Positions 23,786 to 30,738 of a stretch of 35,376 bases of DNA are shown here, piece after piece (position 1 is the first letter of the stretch; each line of letters begins with the position of its first letter). The DNA is from Fibrobacter sp. (GTDB lineage: Bacteria > Fibrobacterota > Fibrobacteria > Fibrobacterales > Fibrobacteraceae): assembly GCA_016285835.1 (NCBI GenBank), contig JAEERM010000023.1, forward strand, positions 1-35,376, in the 5' to 3' direction. Both the position numbers and the translations under genes were made by a program. The notes beneath the pieces were generated by a model. That model worked only from the letters and a program-made list of their open reading frames with translations. It was not told the DNA's origin and did no database searches.

Positions 23786-24922
23786 ATGAAAGTTCCTTTT
23801 TATTCCCTAGATTACGTGAACGATTCGCTCGGTCGCGGTTTACAGGCTGCGTTTGGGAAAGTTCTCGATTCGAATTGGTTTATTCGCGGTGCCAGCTGCG
23901 GAGAATTCGAGAATGCCTTTGCCGGATATTGTGGTGTACGGCATGGCGTGGGTGTAGGGAACGGTTTTGACGCCTTGACCTTGATGCTTCGTGCTGCAAT
24001 TTTGCAGGGGCTTCTCAAAAGGGGCGACGAGGTGCTCGTTCCGGCGAATACGTTTATCGCGTCGGTTCTTGCCGTGACGGCGGCAGGTCTTGTGCCAGTC
24101 CTTGTGGAGCCGGATCGCGCAACCTGCAATATGGACCCATCGAAATTGGAAAGGGCTTGTTCTCCTCGCACCAAGGCTATTTTGGTGGTTCACCTTTACG
24201 GCCGTATCGCCGACATGGATGCAATATGCAAATTTGCGCAGTCTCGTGGACTCCTTTTGTTTGAAGATTGTGCTCAGGCTCATGGCGCGTGTTTGGCGGA
24301 TGATCGGCGCGCGGGATCGTTCGGCCTGGCTGCTGCGTTCAGTTTCTATCCGACGAAAAACTTGGGTGCGTTAGGGGATGGCGGTATGGTCGTCTCAAAT
24401 GACGCCTCCCTTGCAGAGATGGTCCGCACGCTGTCGAATTACGGTAGTGCTCGTAAGTACGAAAACTGTTATCTTGGAGTGAATTCCCGCCTTGACGAAA
24501 TACAGGCTGCGCTCCTCCAAGAAAAACTTCCTCATCTGGATTCCTGGAATAGCCGCCGTCGCGAGATTGCCGAACGCTATCGCCATGGAATTACGAATCC
24601 ACAGATCGAATGCCCTCAGGCACCGACTGTGCCGGAAAGCCACGTGTATCATCTTTTTGTCGTCCAGTGCAAACGCCGTGACGAACTGCAGGAGTTTCTT
24701 AACGCAAGGGGTGTCGAGACGCTTGTTCATTACCCGGTTCCCCCGCATTTGCAGCAGGCCTATACCGAAATCCGCACAACGGAGCCGCTTCCTGAACTTC
24801 GCCATGGGGAACTTCCCGTTACGGAAAGCCTTGCGAAGTGCGTTCTTAGTTTGCCGATGGGGCCTGGCTTGCGTGACGATGAAATCTCTTACGTTATTGA
24901 CTCATTGAACGAATTTGCTTAA
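23786..24922 (+). CDS. fdtB: DegT/DnrJ/EryC1 sugar aminotransferase (FdtB type)
   Basis: 378 residues from ATG 23786 (MKVPFYSL, the usual family start); TTG 23777 is possible since AGGG lies 7 nt before it. It is a PLP-dependent fold-I aminotransferase. [13 protein letters not shown] binds the cofactor phosphate, [11 protein letters not shown] is a family block, [10 protein letters not shown] carries the Asp that holds the pyridine nitrogen, and the Schiff-base lysine is Lys191 in [14 protein letters not shown]. With the FdtA-type isomerase it would transfer an amino group to C3 of the dTDP-3-keto-6-deoxy sugar. Its stop is 3 nt from the flippase start, so the genes are coupled. Confidence 0.93.
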   Translation: MKVPFYSLDYVNDSLGRGLQAAFGKVLDSNWFIRGASCGEFENAFAGYCGVRHGVGVGNGFDALTLMLRAAILQGLLKRGDEVLVPANTFIASVLAVTAAGLVPVLVEPDRATCNMDPSKLERACSPRTKAILVVHLYGRIADMDAICKFAQSRGLLLFEDCAQAHGACLADDRRAGSFGLAAAFSFYPTKNLGALGDGGMVVSNDASLAEMVRTLSNYGSARKYENCYLGVNSRLDEIQAALLQEKLPHLDSWNSRRREIAERYRHGITNPQIECPQAPTVPESHVYHLFVVQCKRRDELQEFLNARGVETLVHYPVPPHLQQAYTEIRTTEPLPELRHGELPVTESLAKCVLSLPMGPGLRDDEISYVIDSLNEFA

Positions 24923-24925
24923 TTC

Positions 24926-26194
24926 ATGAACAACGAATCTAAATTCTGGAAAATCGTATTCGGTTCTGGCAGCGTGACGGCTTGCAATATGTTGCGGGCT
25001 TTTGTCGTGAATAAACTTTTGGCCATTTTTTTACCTCCTTCGTTTTTTGCCTGTGTTGGACAGTTGCAGAACTTCATGACGGCGGGGCAAGCGATGTCTT
25101 CGCTCGCGATGCAGAATGGCTGGGTGAGCTTGACGGCGCAGAATCTCGATGACCGCAAGAAGTTGGCTGGTATTTGGCGTGGCGGATTCAAGCTGACTGT
25201 TTTTGCTTTTATCTTTACGGCTGTCTTGGCGGTGGCGTTCTGTTTCCTTGCTCCACTCGAAACGCTTGTTCCGGGAATTCACCCGCGGCTGGTGCAGGCG
25301 GCGATTCTCTTTTCGTTGCCAGGAATTTTAGCGATGAATATCATCACCATCACGTCGTCGGTGATGAACGGACTCGGTGAATATAGGCGCTGGGCTATTA
25401 TTGGAATTGCCTCGTCTCTCCTCCAGTGCATTTGGGTCGCTTTTTTCCTTTATACGGGGCGCCTGGGCGTGCTTTCCATCATTGCAACGCAGTCTATTGT
25501 CGCGGGTATTTTTGCTGCGCAGGTTGCTCGCGGAGCCGGCTTCCATTTTGATGTGATTCGTACTTCCGTGCTCGACATCCGTTCGCCTTGGTTTGCGTTT
25601 GCCGCCATGGGAATACTCCCTATGCTCCTGAACCCGATTGTCTTGACGGCGATACGTTCTTATGTTGGTGGCGAGTTCGGCTGGGATGCCGCAGGTATCT
25701 GGCAAGGTGTATGGAAAATTTCCGATTTCTTTGCGTCCGGATTTTCTGCCGTTCTCGGGGTGGTCCTGTTGCCGAAAGTTTCCCGTAGCCTTACGAAAAA
25801 AGAATTTTGGTCGATGTTCAACCCGATTCTCGGCAAAATGTTTGGGCTGGCGCTAGTCGTCGTGACGCTGATGTTTCTTTGCCGTCGCCTTGTTGTGGCG
25901 CTCATGCTTTCGGATTCTTATGCAGCAGTTGCCGACTATATGCCTTTGCAACTGGTGGGAGATTTTTTCCGCACCGGTGGATGGGCTTTGGGCCTTGTCC
26001 TTGTCGCCCATCGTGAAACGGTGAAGTTCCTCGTTGCGGAGGTGCTTAGCAATGTCTACCTCTTGGTAGGGACGATTCTTTTTTCGAAGATGTTTGAATT
26101 TAATGGCCCGATGATTGCTTACGCAAGCGAAAATTTCCTTTATTTTGTCTGCTTGTTCTTTGTCGTCCGGAGGCTTAAGTGGAATACTCCATAA
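24926..26194 (+). CDS. wzx: Polysaccharide repeat-unit flippase (Wzx/WzxE-like)
   Basis: 422 residues with about ten to twelve hydrophobic helices through the whole length and short basic loops (DDRKKLAG, LTKKEF). The overall pattern is that of the MATE/MOP superfamily flippases. The segment WDAAGIWQGVWKISDFF is close to the G.WQA.WRISD region of WzxE, the lipid III flippase of enterobacterial common antigen, whose sugars include a 4-acetamido-4,6-dideoxyhexose. It would move an undecaprenyl-linked saccharide across the inner membrane. It overlaps the following glycosyltransferase gene by 16 nt. No Wzy polymerase is visible in the window. Confidence 0.88.
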   Translation: MNNESKFWKIVFGSGSVTACNMLRAFVVNKLLAIFLPPSFFACVGQLQNFMTAGQAMSSLAMQNGWVSLTAQNLDDRKKLAGIWRGGFKLTVFAFIFTAVLAVAFCFLAPLETLVPGIHPRLVQAAILFSLPGILAMNIITITSSVMNGLGEYRRWAIIGIASSLLQCIWVAFFLYTGRLGVLSIIATQSIVAGIFAAQVARGAGFHFDVIRTSVLDIRSPWFAFAAMGILPMLLNPIVLTAIRSYVGGEFGWDAAGIWQGVWKISDFFASGFSAVLGVVLLPKVSRSLTKKEFWSMFNPILGKMFGLALVVVTLMFLCRRLVVALMLSDSYAAVADYMPLQLVGDFFRTGGWALGLVLVAHRETVKFLVAEVLSNVYLLVGTILFSKMFEFNGPMIAYASENFLYFVCLFFVVRRLKWNTP

Positions 26195-27144
26195 CGAACA
26201 TGTTTGCCGAAAAGATGACAGAGAATGTCTATGTGAAGGCTTTTGCGCAGGGTGTTGAAACGGAACAGCGCGAGTTGCCTCCACTGGTTTCGGTGCTGAT
26301 GGCTAGCTACAACCACGAGAAGTACGTGGAGGCTGCTGTCCGTTCGGTGATGGCTCAGAAGGGTGTCGCATTTGAACTCGTCGTCATTGACGATGGCAGC
26401 CCGGATTCCTCGCCGGAGATTCTCGAACGGTTGCAGGCGGAACTTGGCTTTACCTATATCCACCGCGAAAACAAGGGTCTCATGGCAACCATGAGCGAAC
26501 TCCTTTCGCTCGCTCGCGGAAAATATTTTTGCTCGTTTGCTTCCGACGATATTATGCCCGCAGGTAGGCTTGCTGCCCAGGCAAACTACCTGGAATTGCA
26601 TCCCGAAGATCCGATTTGTTTTGGACAAATTATTCTCATGGATGCCGAAGGCAACCATGGTGATGAACCCGACCCACGGTATACGCGCTCCATCCCGCGA
26701 ATCACTTTTGAAGAATTTTTTCTCGGAAAGCGTGAACTTCACGGTTGCTCTGAATTGATTCGCCTGGACGTTTTCCGCGAAATGGGCGGGTACGACCTTG
26801 AATATCCTTTCGAGGATTTTCCCCAGTGGCTCAAGTTCCTTTACAAGTTCGGTTCGTTGCCCGTTTTGCCTACGTTGTGCTGCTACTACCGTATCCACGG
26901 CAACAACATGTCGTCTGATCGGGCGTTGATGTATGGCACCTTCCTGAAGGTACTTTCACGCTACAGTAGCCACCGTCTCTACCCGGAAGCGGTTAAAATC
27001 TGGAAATCCCATTGGTTTTCGGCTTTGTGCTATTCCGACAAAAAAGAGGCTTTGCGCCGTTTGCCTCAGCTGGCCTCGTTCTCTATGGCGTTCCTCAAAC
27101 GCTTCCCGAAACTCTTCATTCCCAAGTTTCTGCTGAAACAATAA
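26179..27144 (+). CDS. Family 2 glycosyltransferase
   Basis: 321 residues. GT-A fold: VSVLMASYNHEKYVEAAVRSVMAQ, then the nucleotide-binding DDG at 71-73 and the metal-binding SDD at 122-124 (CSFASDDIM). The acceptor region LHGCSELIRLDVFREMGGYD is usual for GT2. The C-terminal part is basic and helical. GTG 26179 is chosen because GGAGG (26169-26173) lies 5 nt before it and overlap with the flippase gene implies coupling; ATG 26200 just after the flippase stop is the alternative. It acts at the cytoplasmic face on a lipid-linked acceptor. Donor sugar unknown. Confidence 0.92.
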   Translation: MEYSITNMFAEKMTENVYVKAFAQGVETEQRELPPLVSVLMASYNHEKYVEAAVRSVMAQKGVAFELVVIDDGSPDSSPEILERLQAELGFTYIHRENKGLMATMSELLSLARGKYFCSFASDDIMPAGRLAAQANYLELHPEDPICFGQIILMDAEGNHGDEPDPRYTRSIPRITFEEFFLGKRELHGCSELIRLDVFREMGGYDLEYPFEDFPQWLKFLYKFGSLPVLPTLCCYYRIHGNNMSSDRALMYGTFLKVLSRYSSHRLYPEAVKIWKSHWFSALCYSDKKEALRRLPQLASFSMAFLKRFPKLFIPKFLLKQ

Positions 27145-27174
27145 AAAAGACTCCGCATGAGCGGAGCCTCTTTT
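27143..27174. terminator. Bidirectional terminator
   Basis: CTCCGC (27151-27156) and GCGGAG (27161-27166) around ATGA, extended by AAAAGA and TCTTTT arms, with A and T runs on both sides. It separates the GT2 operon from two convergent small genes. Confidence 0.85.
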
Positions 27175-27191
27175 GAATATCTTCGACCGGA

Positions 27192-27695
27192 TTATTCTTC
27201 GGCGGCTTCTTCTTCGCCTTCTTCGCCTTCTTCTTCGTCGGCGGCCTTGGCGATAGCGACATTGCCGAGCAAGGCGTTCACGTCGATAGCGGTGAGCCCG
27301 GTGAGGGTCTTGACGTCCGTCTTCTTGTCCACTTCGACCTTGTCGTAGTAGGAGACGATGTAGTAGGCCATGGTCGCTTCGAACTTGCGGTTCTTCTGGG
27401 CGATGCTCATGTTGCCCTTGATTCCCGGGAAGTACTTGGATTCCAGTTCGGCCATCTGCTTAGCCGTCTTCACGTTTTGGATGGCGTCGCAGGTCATGAG
27501 CCAGAGCGTCTTGTTGGTTTCGATGGACTCGTTCACGAACTTGAGGATTCTGGACGTGCCGTTGAAAGAGTTACCCGTTGTCTTTTCGTAATGTTCGGTT
27601 GCCTGGGAGACGTAGCTGCCCTTCTGCATGATGACCGTGGCGAGGACCGCGAAAACGAGAACCGTGAGAGCGATGGTGATAGTCTTCAAATTCAT
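27192..27695 (-). CDS. Unknown small membrane-anchored protein with acidic tail
   Basis: 167 residues from ATG 27695, which has AAGGAGA 7 nt upstream and lies 11 nt after the stop of the upstream gene. One N-terminal helix (about 5-23, ITIALTVLVFAVLATVIM) is followed by a soluble domain that should face the periplasm: helices with ETNKTLWLMTCDAIQNVKTAKQMAELESKYFPG and MAYYIVSYYDKVEVDKK. It ends in an acidic low-complexity tail of Glu with Gly and Ala. The family is not recognised. It pairs with the next gene, which has the same layout, suggesting a complex of two anchored proteins. Confidence 0.78.
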   Translation of the reverse strand: MNLKTITIALTVLVFAVLATVIMQKGSYVSQATEHYEKTTGNSFNGTSRILKFVNESIETNKTLWLMTCDAIQNVKTAKQMAELESKYFPGIKGNMSIAQKNRKFEATMAYYIVSYYDKVEVDKKTDVKTLTGLTAIDVNALLGNVAIAKAADEEEGEEGEEEAAEE

Positions 27696-27706
27696 CGTGA
27701 TTCTCC

Positions 27707-28264
27707 TTATTCGAAGTGGAACGGAGCCGGAGCTTCGAGTTTGAAGTGGTCTTCCATCTTGTATTCGGCAAGAGCCTTGTAGTCGGTGCTCTTCAGCTTG
27801 CCCTTCACGAAGGTGAAGCTGATGGAGCAGTCCTTTCCGCATGCGACTTCGTAGACACCGCCCTCGGGCTTGAGGAGGAACTTGTCGGCGAGGCCGGCCT
27901 TTTCGCTAATCAGGCTCTGGGCCTTGTCGTTCACACCAGCAGCGGAATACATGTAAGCGATTTGCCTAACGCGCGCATCCTTGTCGCCTTCGATAGCGGC
28001 GACTGCGCTCTTGAACGTGGCTTCGGTCTTGTTGCCGGCGAGCGTCGCATAGAGCAGCTTGAACGCCATGCCGTACTGGTCGATGGACCTCCACTGTTCC
28101 TGGAGAACTCCGTTAGTGACCGTAAGATAGGCATCCACCTGTTCCTTGACGGATTTTTGGGCCTGGTCGTTATATTGTCCCTTGAGCACCATCATGACGA
28201 CGACGAGCCCAACGATGATGACGATGTCGGCAATCATCAAAATTCTGAGTTTTTTCTTGTCCAT
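27707..28264 (-). CDS. Unknown small membrane-anchored protein
   Basis: 185 residues. MDKKKLRIL leads into one transmembrane helix (about 7-27, rich in Ile/Val). A predicted periplasmic helical domain follows (KSVKEQVDAYLTVTNGVLQEQWRSIDQYG), then an end with two cysteines (VACGKDCSISF) that may form a disulphide. No known family. AAGGAA lies 5 nt before the ATG. It is first of a two-gene unit with 27192-27695 and sits, on the opposite strand, in the middle of glycosyltransferase genes. Function cannot be assigned. Confidence 0.78.
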   Translation of the reverse strand: MDKKKLRILMIADIVIIVGLVVVMMVLKGQYNDQAQKSVKEQVDAYLTVTNGVLQEQWRSIDQYGMAFKLLYATLAGNKTEATFKSAVAAIEGDKDARVRQIAYMYSAAGVNDKAQSLISEKAGLADKFLLKPEGGVYEVACGKDCSISFTFVKGKLKSTDYKALAEYKMEDHFKLEAPAPFHFE

Positions 28265-28308
28265 AAAGGTTCCTTAAGTAAGGTGTTCTTTTTATGAATT
28301 TACATCCT

Positions 28309-28314
28309 AATATA
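28309..28314 (-). promoter_or_regulatory. -10 box of the two-gene membrane-protein unit
   Basis: TATATT on the minus strand, about 44 nt before ATG 28264. This unit has a normal leader with a Shine-Dalgarno. No good -35 is seen. Confidence 0.4.
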
Positions 28315-28420
28315 TAAAAAGCAAGCAAAAGATGGTAAAAAATAGCCCAAATCCGAATAAAAAAGCCAATAGTTAACGAAAGTTTACGCTGGAGGAATCC
28401 GCAAGAACCTGTTCCATATG

Positions 28421-28426
28421 TATATT
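28421..28426 (+). promoter_or_regulatory. -10-like TATATT box of the 177-residue protein gene
   Basis: TATATT followed by 9 nt of A/T and then ATG 28436; no Shine-Dalgarno is seen. Confidence 0.4.
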
Positions 28427-28435
28427 AATTTATAT

Positions 28436-28969
28436 ATGAATACCGATGTAGAGAAACCTGCCGAAAATGCAGTCGAACGGGATATGCTCCCGTCCGAAAT
28501 CATTTTCAACAACCTGAAAGAACTCGTGAAAGCGAAGAATACCGCTCACGAGTCTATGTTCAAGTTCCATTGGAAAAAAATATGGCCGTTCAACATGATA
28601 TGGCCGCAGGTGGATTTTAACCGAATTGTCCGTTTCATGGGCGAAATCGCCACGAATTGCAGACAACAAAAGAATCTTGTCGACGAAGCGAAGAAAAAGT
28701 CAAAACCATTTGAAGCTACGTTCCTGAACGCGGTCCCGGCCTACCTTGACGCATTGGAAACATCTTGCGACAAACTTTCTGCCGCAGCCCAATGGAAGCA
28801 AGATTGGCTGGAACGCAAGGCCAAGGGGGGTGCAAGGCTCCGGAAGGATGTATCGGAGTATAACGCCCTGCTGAAAGATTACGAGAAGGCGCAAGGCGAC
28901 CTCGTAAGGGCCGGAGCGTTTGTCCAGATGGGCTGGGGCGAAATCGTCCTTGCCAAGAAGGGCGCCTAA
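28436..28969 (+). CDS. Unknown soluble helical protein
   Basis: 177 residues from ATG 28436. An in-frame ATG at 28418 lies before the TATATT box and is less likely. The protein is mostly helical and charged, with no signal peptide or membrane segment: NNLKELVKAKNTAHESMFKFHW, then KKIWPFNMIWPQVDFNRIVRFMGEIA with several Trp and Phe, and a Lys-rich C-terminal part. The family is not recognised. It is followed at 18 nt by a GT2 gene and then GT32, so it is probably the first gene of that operon and may assist or regulate glycan assembly; that is positional inference. Confidence 0.75.
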   Translation: MNTDVEKPAENAVERDMLPSEIIFNNLKELVKAKNTAHESMFKFHWKKIWPFNMIWPQVDFNRIVRFMGEIATNCRQQKNLVDEAKKKSKPFEATFLNAVPAYLDALETSCDKLSAAAQWKQDWLERKAKGGARLRKDVSEYNALLKDYEKAQGDLVRAGAFVQMGWGEIVLAKKGA

Positions 28970-28987
28970 GATTTTTTTGAGGTTGGT

Positions 28988-29974
28988 ATGCCGGAGATTA
29001 GTGTCATTGTTCCCGTGTACAACACGGCCAAATATCTCGAACAATGCCTGCGGAGCATCGCAACGCAGACGTTCGGGAATTTTGAGGCCGTGGTTGTTGA
29101 CGATGGCTCTACCGACAGCAGCCTCTCCATAGCGCAGTCTTTTGCAGAAAACGATTCGCGTTTCAAAGTCTTCGAGCAAAAGAATGGCGGCCCGTCGAAA
29201 GCCCGCAACACCGGCTTAAAACATGCTTCGGGCAAATGGATTGTTTTTGTGGATAGCGACGATGTGGCCGCGCCCTCCATGCTGCACGACTTGCTTTTCG
29301 CGGCAAAGGCCTGCAAGACGAAGGTTGCTTGCGGCCGGACACGCTCGTTCAGGGGGACTTTGCACCACGGTGACATTCTTCCCACGAGCAAGACCAGGCC
29401 CCGCACTATCACGGCGGAAAAGGCCATCGAACGCAGCCTTTACCAGAAAAGCTTTCCCGACTATTCCCTTTGGAACAAGATATTCCGCGTGGAACTCTGG
29501 AAAAAGCGCAAGCTCAAGGAAGGGACTTTCTTCGAGGACCTCATCTCGGTCATCTCCATCTTCAACGAGATCGACAGGGTCGCGCTCGTGAACAGGACGC
29601 TGTACTACTACCGGAAGCATCCCGAGAGCGCGCTCGCCAACCAGGGGGGCGTGAAAACGGCGGTACTTCTCGATATCTGCGAAGATATCTGTAAGGAAGC
29701 GAACGAGAAAAACGCCTCGATGGACAAGAAAACGGCGGAACGCCTTTTGAAGGCTGCCGAAAGTTCGCTGTTGAGTGCCGGATTCAGTATCCTCATGCGC
29801 ACGCCCGATACCGAGGAATTCTCGGAGTACAGAAACCGCGCCTGGCACTGGATTAACGAGTTCCGCCTGCAATGCCTGCTGGATTGCAGGTCCAGGATTC
29901 GCAACAAGATTGCGGCGATATGTTCGTTCGGCGGCAAGAGGTTCCTGGAACTTGTCATGAAGAGGTTCGGATGA
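28988..29974 (+). CDS. Family 2 glycosyltransferase
   Basis: 328 residues. ISVIVPVYNTAKYLEQCLRS opens a classic GT2 domain; the nucleotide-binding motif is VVVDDGSTDSS (36-46), GGPSKARNTGLKHASG is the family turn, and the metal-binding motif is DSDD (89-92). The region SLWNKIFRVELWKK and YYYRKHPESA are frequent in capsule and O-antigen glycosyltransferases of this subgroup. GAGG lies 5 nt before the ATG. Its stop codon overlaps the next start as ATGA, so it is translationally coupled to the GT32 gene. Donor and acceptor sugars unknown. Confidence 0.94.
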   Translation: MPEISVIVPVYNTAKYLEQCLRSIATQTFGNFEAVVVDDGSTDSSLSIAQSFAENDSRFKVFEQKNGGPSKARNTGLKHASGKWIVFVDSDDVAAPSMLHDLLFAAKACKTKVACGRTRSFRGTLHHGDILPTSKTRPRTITAEKAIERSLYQKSFPDYSLWNKIFRVELWKKRKLKEGTFFEDLISVISIFNEIDRVALVNRTLYYYRKHPESALANQGGVKTAVLLDICEDICKEANEKNASMDKKTAERLLKAAESSLLSAGFSILMRTPDTEEFSEYRNRAWHWINEFRLQCLLDCRSRIRNKIAAICSFGGKRFLELVMKRFG

Positions 29975-30738
29975 TCCCGAAGAAAATCCATTATTGCTGG
30001 TTTTCGGGCGAGGATTTTCCGGAAAGCGTCCGGAAATGCATGGAGAGCTGGAAGTGCGTGCTCCCAGGTTATGAATTCGTGTTATGGGATGCGAAGAAGG
30101 CCCGCGCCATAGGCATCCCTTGGGTGCGTGACGCTCTGGAACGAAGGCGCTGGGCATTCGCAAGCGACGCGGTGCGCCTTTATGCGCTAGAAAGCGAGGG
30201 CGGCATATATCTCGATACCGATGTCGAGGTGCTGAAAAGTTTCGATAGCCTGCTGGAACGCGACTATTTCTTTGGTTACGAGAACGGCTCCAAGCGCATC
30301 GAGGGCGCTGTCATGGGTGCGACGCCGCATTCCCCAGTTGTCGCCAAGGCGCTGGAATTCTACAAGACGCATCCTTTCCGCTACAGGGAAAATACGATTG
30401 ACGACCTTGTGCTGCCGAATATTCTGGCAGAGGTGTTTAAGGACTTGCCGGGCCTCGAAATTTTCCCAGAATACGTTTTCTCCCCGAAAAGTTATATCGA
30501 CGGCAAAATCCGGTTGCAGCCTGAAACGCTTTGCATCCATCATTTTGCGAGTTCCTGGAGGTCGCAGTGCGTGCAGCGCGGCATTGCCCGCCGCCAGTGG
30601 CTGTATGCGAAGTTCCCGCGCCCGGTGGCATGCGGCCTTGCCGGGATTCTTTCTGTGTGGACGAATGTTCAGAATCTGGGATTGGCCGGTACGCTCAAGA
30701 AGGCCTGCGGCATGCTAGGGCATAGTCGCAAGAAGTGA
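29971..30738 (+). CDS. Family 32 glycosyltransferase (capsular sugar-transferase type)
   Basis: 255 residues from ATG 29971, which overlaps the preceding TGA. MIPKKIHYCWFSG is the typical N-terminus of the Gly_transf_sug/GT32 family. The metal-binding DXD is Asp82-Thr-Asp84 in GGIYLDTDVEVLK, and RRWAFASDAVRLYAL is the conserved helix before it. HHFASSWRSQ near residue 190 is a family marker. It transfers a sugar from a nucleotide donor to a growing surface saccharide. The 3' end overlaps the convergent TIGR02171-type gene by 24 nt. Confidence 0.94.
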   Translation: MIPKKIHYCWFSGEDFPESVRKCMESWKCVLPGYEFVLWDAKKARAIGIPWVRDALERRRWAFASDAVRLYALESEGGIYLDTDVEVLKSFDSLLERDYFFGYENGSKRIEGAVMGATPHSPVVAKALEFYKTHPFRYRENTIDDLVLPNILAEVFKDLPGLEIFPEYVFSPKSYIDGKIRLQPETLCIHHFASSWRSQCVQRGIARRQWLYAKFPRPVACGLAGILSVWTNVQNLGLAGTLKKACGMLGHSRKK

